9,025 nucleotides of DNA, taken from NCBI GenBank assembly GCA_937900125.1, contig CALCEK010000172.1, positions 1 to 9,025 on the forward strand, in the 5' to 3' direction. Of this stretch, positions 1 through 6,869 are shown piece after piece (position 1 is the stretch's first letter; each line of letters begins with the position of its first letter). Position numbers and translations under genes: made by a program. Source of the stretch: an uncultured Treponema sp. (lineage in GTDB: Bacteria; Spirochaetota; Spirochaetia; Treponematales; Treponemataceae). Under the pieces are notes generated by a model. The model was not told the origin of the DNA. It searched no databases and was given only the letters and a program-made list of their open reading frames with translations.

Positions 1-1376
1 ACTCCCATTCCCTGAGTTTGAAGCTTCGATAGACAAGAAAGACAGCCACCGCAAGTTGAAGCCTGACTTGAAGAACCATTTGATTCCATAATTTCAGAAA
101 CAACCCGAATTGTGTAAGGGAATTCATCGCGACTTGGAATCATTGGAGCTAATGACCTGCGAGCAAGATTTCCGTGACCGATTTCGCGTCGTCCTGTAGA
201 AAGTTTTCCAACCTCACCTACAGAATACGGAGGGAAATTGTAATGCAAAATGAAGTTTTCACTGCGGTCGCCTTCAATGTCGTCATACACCTGCTCGTCC
301 ATTGCGGTTCCAAGAGTTGTAATTGCGAGCGACTGAGTTTCACCGCGTGTAAACAAAGCACTTCCATGTGGACGAGGCAAAACATTTATCTCACAAGTGA
401 TTGGGCGAATATCCTCAGTTCCGCGCCCGTCAATGCGCAAACCTTTTTCGAGTATGCTTGCGCGTAAAAGTCTATATTGAATGTCATCAAAAAGAGAATC
501 AAACAATTTTTTCTGAGTTTCGTCAGAAAGTTGCTCTGAATATTTTTCGGCAATTTGTTTTTTTACAGCCTTTACCGCATCTCCTCTAACCTGCTTTCCT
601 TTTTGAAAACAAGCTTCTTGCATAAGCGGAACGGCTTCGGCTTCAATTGCTTCTGCATTTTCAAGTTTAATGCTAAGGGGGGCAAGTGGCAATTTTTGTT
701 TGCCCGCGACTTTTTGCAATTCTTCCTGCAAAACACACATATCGCTGATAAAGCCCTGCGCTTTTTCTAACGCGCCAAGCATTACTTCTTCACTTGCTTC
801 ATTTGCGCCGCCTTCTACCATAGTAAAGCCGTCTTTTGTTCCCGCAACAACAATTTCTAGCTCTGCCTTTTCCATTTGATTGTATGTCGGATTCAAAACA
901 TATTCACCATTTAAGTAGGCAACGCGGCACGCTGCAACTGGGCCGTCAAAAGGAATATCAGAAATTGTAACCGCAGCAGAAGAAGCTATAACCGCAAGAA
1001 TATCGGGCGGATTTACACCATCAATGGATACGCAAGTAGGAACAACTTGTAATTCCCTACCAAATTCTTTATGAAAAAGAGGACGCATTGGGCGGTCAAT
1101 TAAACGACTCACCAAAATTTCTTTATCTTTTGGGCGACCTTCTCTCTTTACAAAACCGCCAGGGATTTTTCCTGCGGCATAAAATTTTTCATTGTAATCA
1201 ACAGTAACTGGAACAAAATCCAGTCCTTCCTTTGCCTCGCTTGAAGCACAAACAGTTGCAATTACAACAGTTCCGCCCACTTGAGCATACACACAACCAT
1301 TTGCCTGTTTTCCAATTTTTCCTGTTTCAAGAATGATTTCATCGTTTCCGATTTTTTTTGTTACTCTGTTTACCAT
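1..1376 (-). CDS. pnp: Polyribonucleotide nucleotidyltransferase (PNPase), 3' part missing at window edge
   Basis: PNPase is a trimeric phosphorolytic 3'-5' exoribonuclease of the RNA degradosome that also adds 3' tails. The frame starts at ATG 1376, preceded by AGAAGGA with 5 bases to the ATG, and is open for 458 codons. The first RNase PH domain (about residues 10-145) includes GGTVVIATV and RLIDRPMRPLF. A helical linker domain follows, and the second RNase PH domain starts near EKGLRIDGR, with PRPHGSALFTRGETQS, GRREIGHGNLARR and the phosphate-binding GSSSQAS (434-440). The catalytic aspartates of the family and the KH and S1 domains lie beyond the window. It is last of the visible operon genes, 112 bases after rpsO, across two RNA hairpins. 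Oddity: after STCGGCLS the expected LMDAGVP-like stretch is replaced by CLSKLQTQGMG (448-458), including an imperfect CLS-CLS doubling. Identity as pnp is certain; integrity of its 3' half is unknown. Confidence 0.96.
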   Translation of the reverse strand, partial: MVNRVTKKIGNDEIILETGKIGKQANGCVYAQVGGTVVIATVCASSEAKEGLDFVPVTVDYNEKFYAAGKIPGGFVKREGRPKDKEILVSRLIDRPMRPLFHKEFGRELQVVPTCVSIDGVNPPDILAVIASSAAVTISDIPFDGPVAACRVAYLNGEYVLNPTYNQMEKAELEIVVAGTKDGFTMVEGGANEASEEVMLGALEKAQGFISDMCVLQEELQKVAGKQKLPLAPLSIKLENAEAIEAEAVPLMQEACFQKGKQVRGDAVKAVKKQIAEKYSEQLSDETQKKLFDSLFDDIQYRLLRASILEKGLRIDGRGTEDIRPITCEINVLPRPHGSALFTRGETQSLAITTLGTAMDEQVYDDIEGDRSENFILHYNFPPYSVGEVGKLSTGRREIGHGNLARRSLAPMIPSRDEFPYTIRVVSEIMESNGSSSQASTCGGCLSCLSKLQTQGMG

Positions 1377-1400
1377 TGTTTCCTTCTAAAATCATTACAC

Positions 1401-1430
1401 GGACAATTCGTTTGAACAGCCGAACTGCCC
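1401..1430 (-). promoter_or_regulatory. Long hairpin in the pnp leader, candidate RNase III/PNPase regulatory site
   Basis: On the minus strand GGGCAGTTCG (1430-1421) pairs with CGAATTGTCC (1410-1401) over ten base pairs, two of them G-U, around a 10-base loop. No U run follows, so it is not an intrinsic terminator. It lies 13 bases upstream of the pnp Shine-Dalgarno. In E. coli the pnp leader forms a stem cut by RNase III, after which PNPase degrades the leader and represses its own synthesis. By position and shape this hairpin could do the same. The pairing is seen; the function is inferred. Confidence 0.55.
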
Positions 1431-1439
1431 TTTAGTCAC

Positions 1440-1479
1440 AAAAGAAAAAGGCAACCTCTACCGTTTGGTACAGACTGCC
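1440..1479 (-). terminator. Rho-independent terminator-like hairpin between rpsO and pnp
   Basis: On the minus strand GGCAGTC (1479-1473) pairs with GGTTGCC (1456-1450), with two G-U pairs. Inside it TACC pairs with GGTA across the loop AAAC, with a small internal loop between the two helices. TTTTTCTTTT follows at once (1449-1440). The hairpin starts 9 bases after the rpsO stop. It probably ends part of the rpsO transcripts and protects their 3' ends, while read-through supplies pnp, as with the terminator between rpsO and pnp in E. coli. Partial termination is inferred, because pnp has no obvious separate promoter. Confidence 0.65.
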
Positions 1480-1488
1480 ATTTTTTTG

Positions 1489-1758
1489 TTACTTACGAAT
1501 TCCAAGTTCTTTGATAAGAGCGCGATACCCTTCAAGGTCGGTACGCTGCATATATTTTAACATTTTGCGGCGAGAACCAACTACTTTCAGCAAACTGCGC
1601 GAAGCCGTTGTATCTTTTGGAAAAGCCTTGCAGTGTGCAGTTAATTGTTTAATGCGTTCTGTAAGAAGAGCAATCTGAACTTTTGTGTTTCCGGTGTCAG
1701 ACGCATTTTGACCGAATTTTGCCACGATTGACGCGGACGTTTCTTTTGTAAGTGCCAT
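1489..1758 (-). CDS. rpsO: 30S ribosomal protein S15
   Basis: An 89-residue protein, the usual S15 length. S15 is a primary 16S rRNA-binding protein of the central domain and forms bridge B4 with the 50S subunit. Family features are NASDTGNTKVQIALLTERI near residues 18-36, the helix LLKVVGSRRKMLKYMQRTD (56-74) and the ending YRALIKELGIRK. The ATG at 1758 follows AAGGAG, which overlaps the TAA of truB-ribF, with 11 bases between the genes, so translation is probably coupled. The usual KDHHSRRGLL rRNA-binding motif reads KDTTASRSLL here, so both histidines are replaced; Lys, Asp and the downstream helix are kept. It is followed by a terminator-like hairpin and then pnp. Identity is certain. Confidence 0.97.
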   Translation of the reverse strand: MALTKETSASIVAKFGQNASDTGNTKVQIALLTERIKQLTAHCKAFPKDTTASRSLLKVVGSRRKMLKYMQRTDLEGYRALIKELGIRK

Positions 1759-1769
1759 TGCCTTACTCC

Positions 1770-3632
1770 TTATAAAAAAATTATTGCCCTAATGTGTTTT
1801 TCCTTTTGAGAATTTGGAATTTGAACTTCTATCGAATTTTCCAAAATTCTACATTCAGATAAAAACTCATTTGACGCGCCCACATAAAATTCCACCGAAT
1901 CATCTGTAGCCGCATCAGTTTCGGACATTTTTAACAAAACCGAATATGTTCCGTTTTTTGGTATGATTTGAGTTTCTTTTACTTTTGCTTTGCGATTTCC
2001 ATTTTCCTGAATTTGCCAGTCAAAATCAGAACAATCTAATTCAAAAGGTCGCAAAAGCATTTTTTTTGCTTTTTCAAAGTTTCCGTTTTTTATAGAATCC
2101 CGAATCCGCGTGGAACTGATTCTTTTTTCTTCAAACAAAACATCATCAGAAACTTTTAACAAAAAGCCTTTTTCTTTTGCCACTTGCTGAACTTGTGCAA
2201 TGCCAAATTCGCCTTTGTAACCGCAATGAAAATCTTGACCTTCAGAAAGAAAGCGCAATCCGCACTTGTCTCTTAAAATCTCCAAAAAAACTTCTCCATT
2301 TATTTTACTGAATTCGGGAGAAAAGTCAATCACTATTGCAAAAACAATGCCGTGCGTTTTGCAAAGGTCTAATTTTTGCGCAAGGGTTAAAAGTGTACTT
2401 TCTGATTTTGTTTTTACCGAAGAGCTAAAAGTTACAATTCCAGGCACAAATGGAGAAGAAAGCACTTGATTCCAAAGCGATAAATGTCCTGCGTGAACTC
2501 CGTCAAAACTTCCGACGCTCAATGCCGTTCCGATTTTTTTAAACTGAAGCGGAAAATTATCTTCTTTTATATCGCTCCAACTGTAAACAAAAAATGGAGG
2601 ATGCGGTGTAGAAGGAACGACAAAACCATAAGAAAAACGATTTTCTTCTTGAAAAATGATTCCACAAAAGGAATCGAGTGGATTTTTTTTCTCCGCAAAC
2701 ACCGCATATTGTTTTTTTACAAAATTTTCTTTAGCGCAAAAATCAGAATCCCATTCAAAAAAAGAACGGCGCAAAGGTTTTCCGTTAAAAAATTGACACT
2801 GCGCTTCTTTTTTTAAGACTTTTGTTTCAAATCCGCAAGATTCGGCAAGGCTTTTTGTAAAAAACAAAAAATGCTTTTTTATTTCCGCCGCGCTGATTTC
2901 TTTTTTTGCGTTTTGATTTTCGTGATAATTTTTTTCAAAATCGATTGCCCGCTCTATTGTAAACGGCAAAAGTTCGCTTGCGCCAGCCGCCTCGGAAAGT
3001 AAAAATGGGCCGACCGAAACTCTACGCAAAGCCGTTAAATGCGCACAAGTTCCGAGCAAAGACGCAAGGTCACGGGCAATGGAGCGAATGTAAGTTCCTT
3101 TTGAGCAGGTGATTTCTAAAAGTGCGTAAGAACAATCGCCTTGATTTTCGGCTTCCTTAAAATCTAAAAGTTCATTTTTGTAAACAAAAACTTGTCGCGC
3201 TTCTAGCTGAACTGTTTTTCCGCTACGAGCAAGGTCGCTTGCGCGTTTTCCGCCAACGTGAAGCGCACTAAATGCGGGCGGCACTTGTAAAATCGCGCCT
3301 GTTTGCCTAGTAAGCGCGTTTTGAACTTCGGCTTTTGAGGGAGCTTTTCCTTTTTTGGTGATTTTTCCACTTGGGTCTAAAGTGTCTGTTTCTTTTCCAA
3401 AACACACTACAGCCTGATACGTTTTTGTAAATGCGGTAATGTGCGGAACTAAATGCGTAAGATGCCCCGTAAGCACCACAAGCAAACCGTCCGCAAAAGA
3501 ATCGAGTGTGCCTGTGTGCCCTACCTTTTTTGTTCCAAGCTAATGTTTTATATCCCACAAAGAAGAAAAACTAGTAACATGGGGCTGTTTTGCATATAAA
3601 ACAATTCCAGAAGGAAAAGAATTACGTTGCAT
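1770..3632 (-). CDS. truB-ribF: TruB-RibF fusion: tRNA pseudouridine-55 synthase joined to FMN adenylyltransferase, with an in-frame TAG at codon 31
   Basis: The frame runs from ATG 3632, overlapping rbfA by 11 bases, to TAA 1772-1770: 620 codons with one internal TAG. Residues 1-330 are TruB, which makes pseudouridine 55 in tRNA: VTSFSSLWDIKH, then the amber codon, then LGTKKVGHTGTLDSFADGLL with catalytic Asp44, KTYQA (70-74), QVPPAFSALHVGGKRA and CSKGTYIRSIARDL (176-189). Residues from about 347 are RibF: VGSFDGVHAGH (373-383, HxGH nucleotidyltransferase motif) and ISSTRIR (505-511). The usual riboflavin-kinase domain after 520 lacks the PTAN motif and looks degenerate, though PKNGTYSVLL of its barrel is recognisable. 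There is no stop between the halves and no good start for a separate RibF. The only visible restart near the TAG is TTG at 3485, which would give 571 residues without Asp44. It may be a recent nonsense mutation, a sequencing error or a suppressed codon. Confidence 0.85.
3540..3542 (-). other. In-frame amber codon in truB
   Basis: TAG replaces codon 31 of the TruB-RibF frame, in DIKH-stop-LGTKKVGHTGTLD. Spacing to the catalytic motif equals that of other TruB proteins (compare VKRIYNANRAGHTG in E. coli), so this is a substitution rather than a frameshift. The position is usually filled by a small or hydrophobic residue; TTG to TAG would be one base change. No ATG, GTG or TTG lies between this codon and catalytic Asp44. 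Confidence 0.9.
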
Positions 3633-3993
3633 CGTTTAAAGAAGAATCCTTTTCTAGCGCGTTTAATTTTTGAACCATTTGATAGCCTTCTTTCATGCTA
3701 AAGTCCGCAATAAATGTGAGCTTTGGGAATTTATAAATTGTCAATTTTTTTGCTATTGTTGACTGAATAAATCCCGCTGCACTCTGCAAACCTTCCACTC
3801 CGCGATTTACAGACATATCGTCCATAAATGAAGAAACATACACTTTTGCATAGGCTAAATCGCGTGCAACTTCAACCCTATTTATTGTAAGGAATTCGTT
3901 TACACGCGGGTCTTTAATTTCGTGCCGCAAAATCATGGTGGCAATTTCTTCTTGTAGCTGATTGCAAAGCCGTTCCATTCGGTACTGCCCCAT
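3622..3993 (-). CDS. rbfA: 30S ribosome-binding factor A
   Basis: A 123-residue KH-fold protein that binds immature 30S subunits, acts in 16S rRNA 5'-end maturation and is needed in the cold. Family features are YRMERLCNQLQEEIATMILRHEIKDPRV (4-31), LTINRVEVARDLAYAKVYVSSF and the C-terminal KFPKLTFIADFSMKEGYQMVQKLNALE. Length is typical (about 115-135). The start ATG (3993-3991) shares one base with the infB TAA stop as TAATG, a classic arrangement for translational coupling. GGAG lies 11 bases upstream inside infB. Its own stop lies within the start of truB. Identity is firm and nothing looks broken. Confidence 0.95.
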   Translation of the reverse strand: MGQYRMERLCNQLQEEIATMILRHEIKDPRVNEFLTINRVEVARDLAYAKVYVSSFMDDMSVNRGVEGLQSAAGFIQSTIAKKLTIYKFPKLTFIADFSMKEGYQMVQKLNALEKDSSLNDAT

Positions 3994-6857
3994 TATTCTT
4001 CATTCTCCACTTCTGTGTTAGATTCAGATGAAGCATTTGCACTAGAAAGTTTTTCTTTTTCTGCCTGTTCTTCCGCAAGTGTTTGTCCTAATTTGCGTTT
4101 TACTTCGACAAGTTCAAATGCTTCTATTTGGTCGCCAACTTGAATGTCCTGATAGTTTTCAATGCCAACACCACATTCAAATCCAGCTTTTACTTCTTTT
4201 ACATCATCTTTGAATCGTTTTAAGGAAGCAACTTTTCCTGTAAACTTTACAACGCCATCGCGAATTATATTTACGCTGCTTGACCTTTTGATAATTCCGT
4301 CTGTAACAGAACAACCTGCAATAAGCCCGATTTTTGGAACTTTAAAGGTGTTGCGAACTTCAAGAGTGCCTGTAACTTCTTCTTTTGTATCAGGTTGCAA
4401 CATTCCTTCCATTGCAAGAGTGATTTCTTCAACACACTTGTAAATGATGTTATAATTGCGGATTTCGACTTTTTCTTGCTCGGCTAACAGTTTTGCTTTT
4501 CCTGTCGGTCTAACATTAAAGCCGACAATAATTGCGTTGTCATCAGCAGCCGCAAGTGTTACATCGCTTTCGTTGATTGCACCCGCGCTTGAATGGATAA
4601 CAACAAGTCTAATGTCGCGAGTTGAAAGTTTTTCAAGCGAAGTTTTGAGTGCTTCCGCAGAACCTTGCAAGTCAGCCTTAATAATAACTTTGAGTTCTTT
4701 AATTTCGCGCTGTTCAATTGTTGTGTAAAGATTATCGAGCGTAACTTTGCGGAATGCCTTTGCATCTTCAAAGCGTCTTAATTCCTGTCGTTTAGCGGCA
4801 AATGCACGTGCATCTTTTTCTGTTTCGGTAACTTGGAATGGGTCTCCTGCATTCGGCATTGACTCGATTCCTAAAACCTCAACGGGCATAGAAGGTCCTG
4901 CTTCTTTAATTTTTTGTCCACGGTCGTTAAAGATTGCTCTTACCCTACCCGAATAAATTCCTGCAACAAATGGGTCGCCCGTGCGTAATGTTCCGCGTTC
5001 AACAATGACAGTTGCAACAACACCGCGCCCTTGGTCAATTCGACTTTCAATCACTTTTCCTTCGGCACGACAATCAAACTGAGCTTTTAATTCCAAAACT
5101 TCAGCTTGAACTAAAATCGCGTCCAAAAGCTCGTCAATTCCTTCATGCTTTAATGCAGAAATATTTACATACTGAGTTTCGCCGCCCCATGCTTCTGGAG
5201 TCAAGCCCTGCTCAGAAAGTTGCGTCATAACGCGGTCTGGATTTGCGTCAGGCTTATCGATTTTGTTTACCGCCACAATTATTGGAACATTTGCATCTTT
5301 TGCATGATGAATTGCTTCTAAAGTCTGAGGCATAACGCCATCATCAGCGGCAACAACAAGAACAACAATGTCTGTAATTTGCGCACCACGCGCACGCATC
5401 ATTGTAAAAGCCTCGTGTCCTGGGGTGTCTAAGAATGTTATTAAGCCCTTTGGAGTGCTTACTTGATACGCACCGATTTTTTGCGTAATTCCACCAGCTT
5501 CTCCTGCGGCAACATTTGAATTGCGAATTGCGTCAAGCGTTTTTGTTTTTCCGTGGTCAACGTGTCCCATAACCGTAACAATTGGCGGTCTAATTTGGAC
5601 AGTAGCGTCTTCGCCTTTATCGCTTTCAATAACGGTTTCATCGTAAAGGCTTACCAAATGAACTTGGCAGTTGTATTCGGAGGCAAGAATTGTTGCCGTA
5701 TCGCTATCAATGCTTTGGTTGATTGTTACCATCATTCCCATTGACATCAATTTTCCGATAATTTCGTTCGCCTTTAGATTCATTTTGCGGGCTAAATCAG
5801 AAACGGAAATGCTTTCCATTATATCAATTTTTTCTGGAACGGCACTAGCCTGAGTTGCCTCGCGCTTTTTGTTTTGATAAAGTTCATCTTCGTCAAAAAA
5901 CTCTTCTTTGTCTTTGCGATAAACTTGCTTTTTTCCCTTAAAAGCTTTTTTTGCAGGAGTGCGATTTGTTGGAAGCGCAGGAGCATCCCCAAATCCGCCT
6001 GGTCGCCCGCCGCCAAAACCAGGACGGTTGCCATTTTGGTTAAATCCAGGTCTGTTATTTCCAAAGCCTTGTCGGTTTCCGTTTTGATTAAATCCAGGAC
6101 GATTGTTTCCAAAACCTTGTCGGTTTCCATTTTGGTTAAATCCAGGACGATTGTTTTGTCCGTTCCGCCCCTGATATTGACCGCGATTTTGATTGTTATA
6201 GTTTCCGCGCCCTTGAAAACCGTTCCCATTTCTGTTTTCCCGCTCGCGATTTTGGAATCCCTCTCGTGCTTGCGTTCCAGTAAAAGTACCTTCTCGATTT
6301 TCATTTCGATTGTCGCGCCTAGCATAATTTCCGTATTTTCCGCGAGAAGAACCGCTCAAATTTCCTGCGCGAACATTTGGTCTAACAGAATTTAATTCAA
6401 ATGAGGTATGAGAACGAATAATTCTAGGACTTTGAATTCCAGAGTTTGATTCTGGCTTTTTATTTTCTGTAGATTTTACCTCTTCCGCTGATTTTTCTAC
6501 AGGATTTGTATGCACTTGAGATGAAGGGGCAACGGGCTTTGTCTGCTCGCGGACAATTGGACTTCCCTCGTTCGCACCTTGATTTTCTGTTACAGCCGTT
6601 TGATTTTGTTTTTCCTGTCCTAAATTTGTTTGTCCCGCTGACAAATCTGGTGTTTTTAGCTCGTCCTTTTCTTTTACAGCGGATGATACAGAAGGCTTTT
6701 TTGCAACAATGTGAAAATCCTTTTTCGGCTCTTTTGTCGCAAAAGGTTTTCTTTTTACCACAACAACCTTTTTTTTGGGCTGCTCAGTCTGAGTTTCCGC
6801 TTTTTTTTCTTTTTTTATCAATACAAATTCGGGCTTTTTTTCTGATTCATCCGCCAT
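3993..6857 (-). CDS. infB: Translation initiation factor IF-2
   Basis: A 954-residue GTPase that brings fMet-tRNA to the 30S subunit and drives subunit joining. Residues 1-340 are a low-complexity N-terminus: Lys-rich at first, then Arg/Asn/Gly/Gln-rich with three 16-residue repeats (235-282). The IF2 N-domain is at about 346-398. The G domain carries GHVDHGKT (431-438), GGITQ, DTPGHEAF (477-484), NKID (531-534) and SALK. Domains II and III follow, and the fMet-tRNA-binding C-terminal domain is at about 827-923, ending in an acidic Ser/Glu tail. Length is near that of E. coli IF2 (890). ATG 6857 lies 12 bases after the nusA stop; the only SD-like site, GAGGAG, overlaps the end of nusA at a long spacing, so coupling to nusA translation is likely. 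ylxR and ylxQ, found here in Firmicutes, are absent. Confidence 0.97.
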   Translation of the reverse strand: MADESEKKPEFVLIKKEKKAETQTEQPKKKVVVVKRKPFATKEPKKDFHIVAKKPSVSSAVKEKDELKTPDLSAGQTNLGQEKQNQTAVTENQGANEGSPIVREQTKPVAPSSQVHTNPVEKSAEEVKSTENKKPESNSGIQSPRIIRSHTSFELNSVRPNVRAGNLSGSSRGKYGNYARRDNRNENREGTFTGTQAREGFQNRERENRNGNGFQGRGNYNNQNRGQYQGRNGQNNRPGFNQNGNRQGFGNNRPGFNQNGNRQGFGNNRPGFNQNGNRPGFGGGRPGGFGDAPALPTNRTPAKKAFKGKKQVYRKDKEEFFDEDELYQNKKREATQASAVPEKIDIMESISVSDLARKMNLKANEIIGKLMSMGMMVTINQSIDSDTATILASEYNCQVHLVSLYDETVIESDKGEDATVQIRPPIVTVMGHVDHGKTKTLDAIRNSNVAAGEAGGITQKIGAYQVSTPKGLITFLDTPGHEAFTMMRARGAQITDIVVLVVAADDGVMPQTLEAIHHAKDANVPIIVAVNKIDKPDANPDRVMTQLSEQGLTPEAWGGETQYVNISALKHEGIDELLDAILVQAEVLELKAQFDCRAEGKVIESRIDQGRGVVATVIVERGTLRTGDPFVAGIYSGRVRAIFNDRGQKIKEAGPSMPVEVLGIESMPNAGDPFQVTETEKDARAFAAKRQELRRFEDAKAFRKVTLDNLYTTIEQREIKELKVIIKADLQGSAEALKTSLEKLSTRDIRLVVIHSSAGAINESDVTLAAADDNAIIVGFNVRPTGKAKLLAEQEKVEIRNYNIIYKCVEEITLAMEGMLQPDTKEEVTGTLEVRNTFKVPKIGLIAGCSVTDGIIKRSSSVNIIRDGVVKFTGKVASLKRFKDDVKEVKAGFECGVGIENYQDIQVGDQIEAFELVEVKRKLGQTLAEEQAEKEKLSSANASSESNTEVENEE
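6012..6155 (-). repeat. Three tandem 48-bp repeats inside infB
   Basis: Three in-frame 48-base units encode NNRPGFNQNGNRQGFG at residues 235-250, 251-266 and 267-282, the last copy ending RPGFG. Units differ at a few mostly synonymous bases, so they are not brand-new duplications. Related RPGG and GNR/GRG pieces flank them. Unit number may vary between strains. The peptide is disordered and rich in Arg, Asn and Gly, like RGG-type RNA-binding tails. Confidence 0.92.
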
Positions 6858-6869
6858 AAATTTCTATTC

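Noticed and set aside
1..45. Intein or group I intron start in pnp
   Set aside because: CLS at the break recalls an intein start and CTTTCT could pair with a nearby GGGAA like a group I guide, but the following residues do not match an intein N-terminal block. Too little sequence is visible to support either, so it is kept only as an unexplained divergence.
2484..2816. A 110-residue plus-strand frame opposite ribF/truB
   Set aside because: It arises from A-rich antisense sequence of the fusion gene, is full of Lys, Phe and Arg runs, has no ribosome-binding site and matches no family.
3540..3542. TAG read as a sense codon across the genome (altered code or pyrrolysine)
   Set aside because: rimP ends with TAG at 8321-8323 immediately before the nusA ribosome-binding site and at the normal family length, so TAG is a stop here. 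Recoding at this one codon cannot be excluded, but nothing in the sequence supports it.
3307..3558. Small ATG-started frame overlapping the start of the truB continuation
   Set aside because: It covers the same DNA in another frame and yields a Lys/Arg/Ser-rich product with no family resemblance, while the TruB frame has clear motifs through this stretch.
6012..6155. Regular repeats that could suggest a CRISPR array
   Set aside because: The units are contiguous with no unique spacers, are a multiple of three long, and encode a repeated peptide within IF2.
5874..6395. A 173-residue plus-strand open frame, and a 168-residue minus-strand frame at 5819-6325
   Set aside because: Both are shadows of the repeat-rich part of infB in other frames: compositionally biased, repeated with the same 48-base period, and matching no family. 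The IF2 frame explains the sequence.
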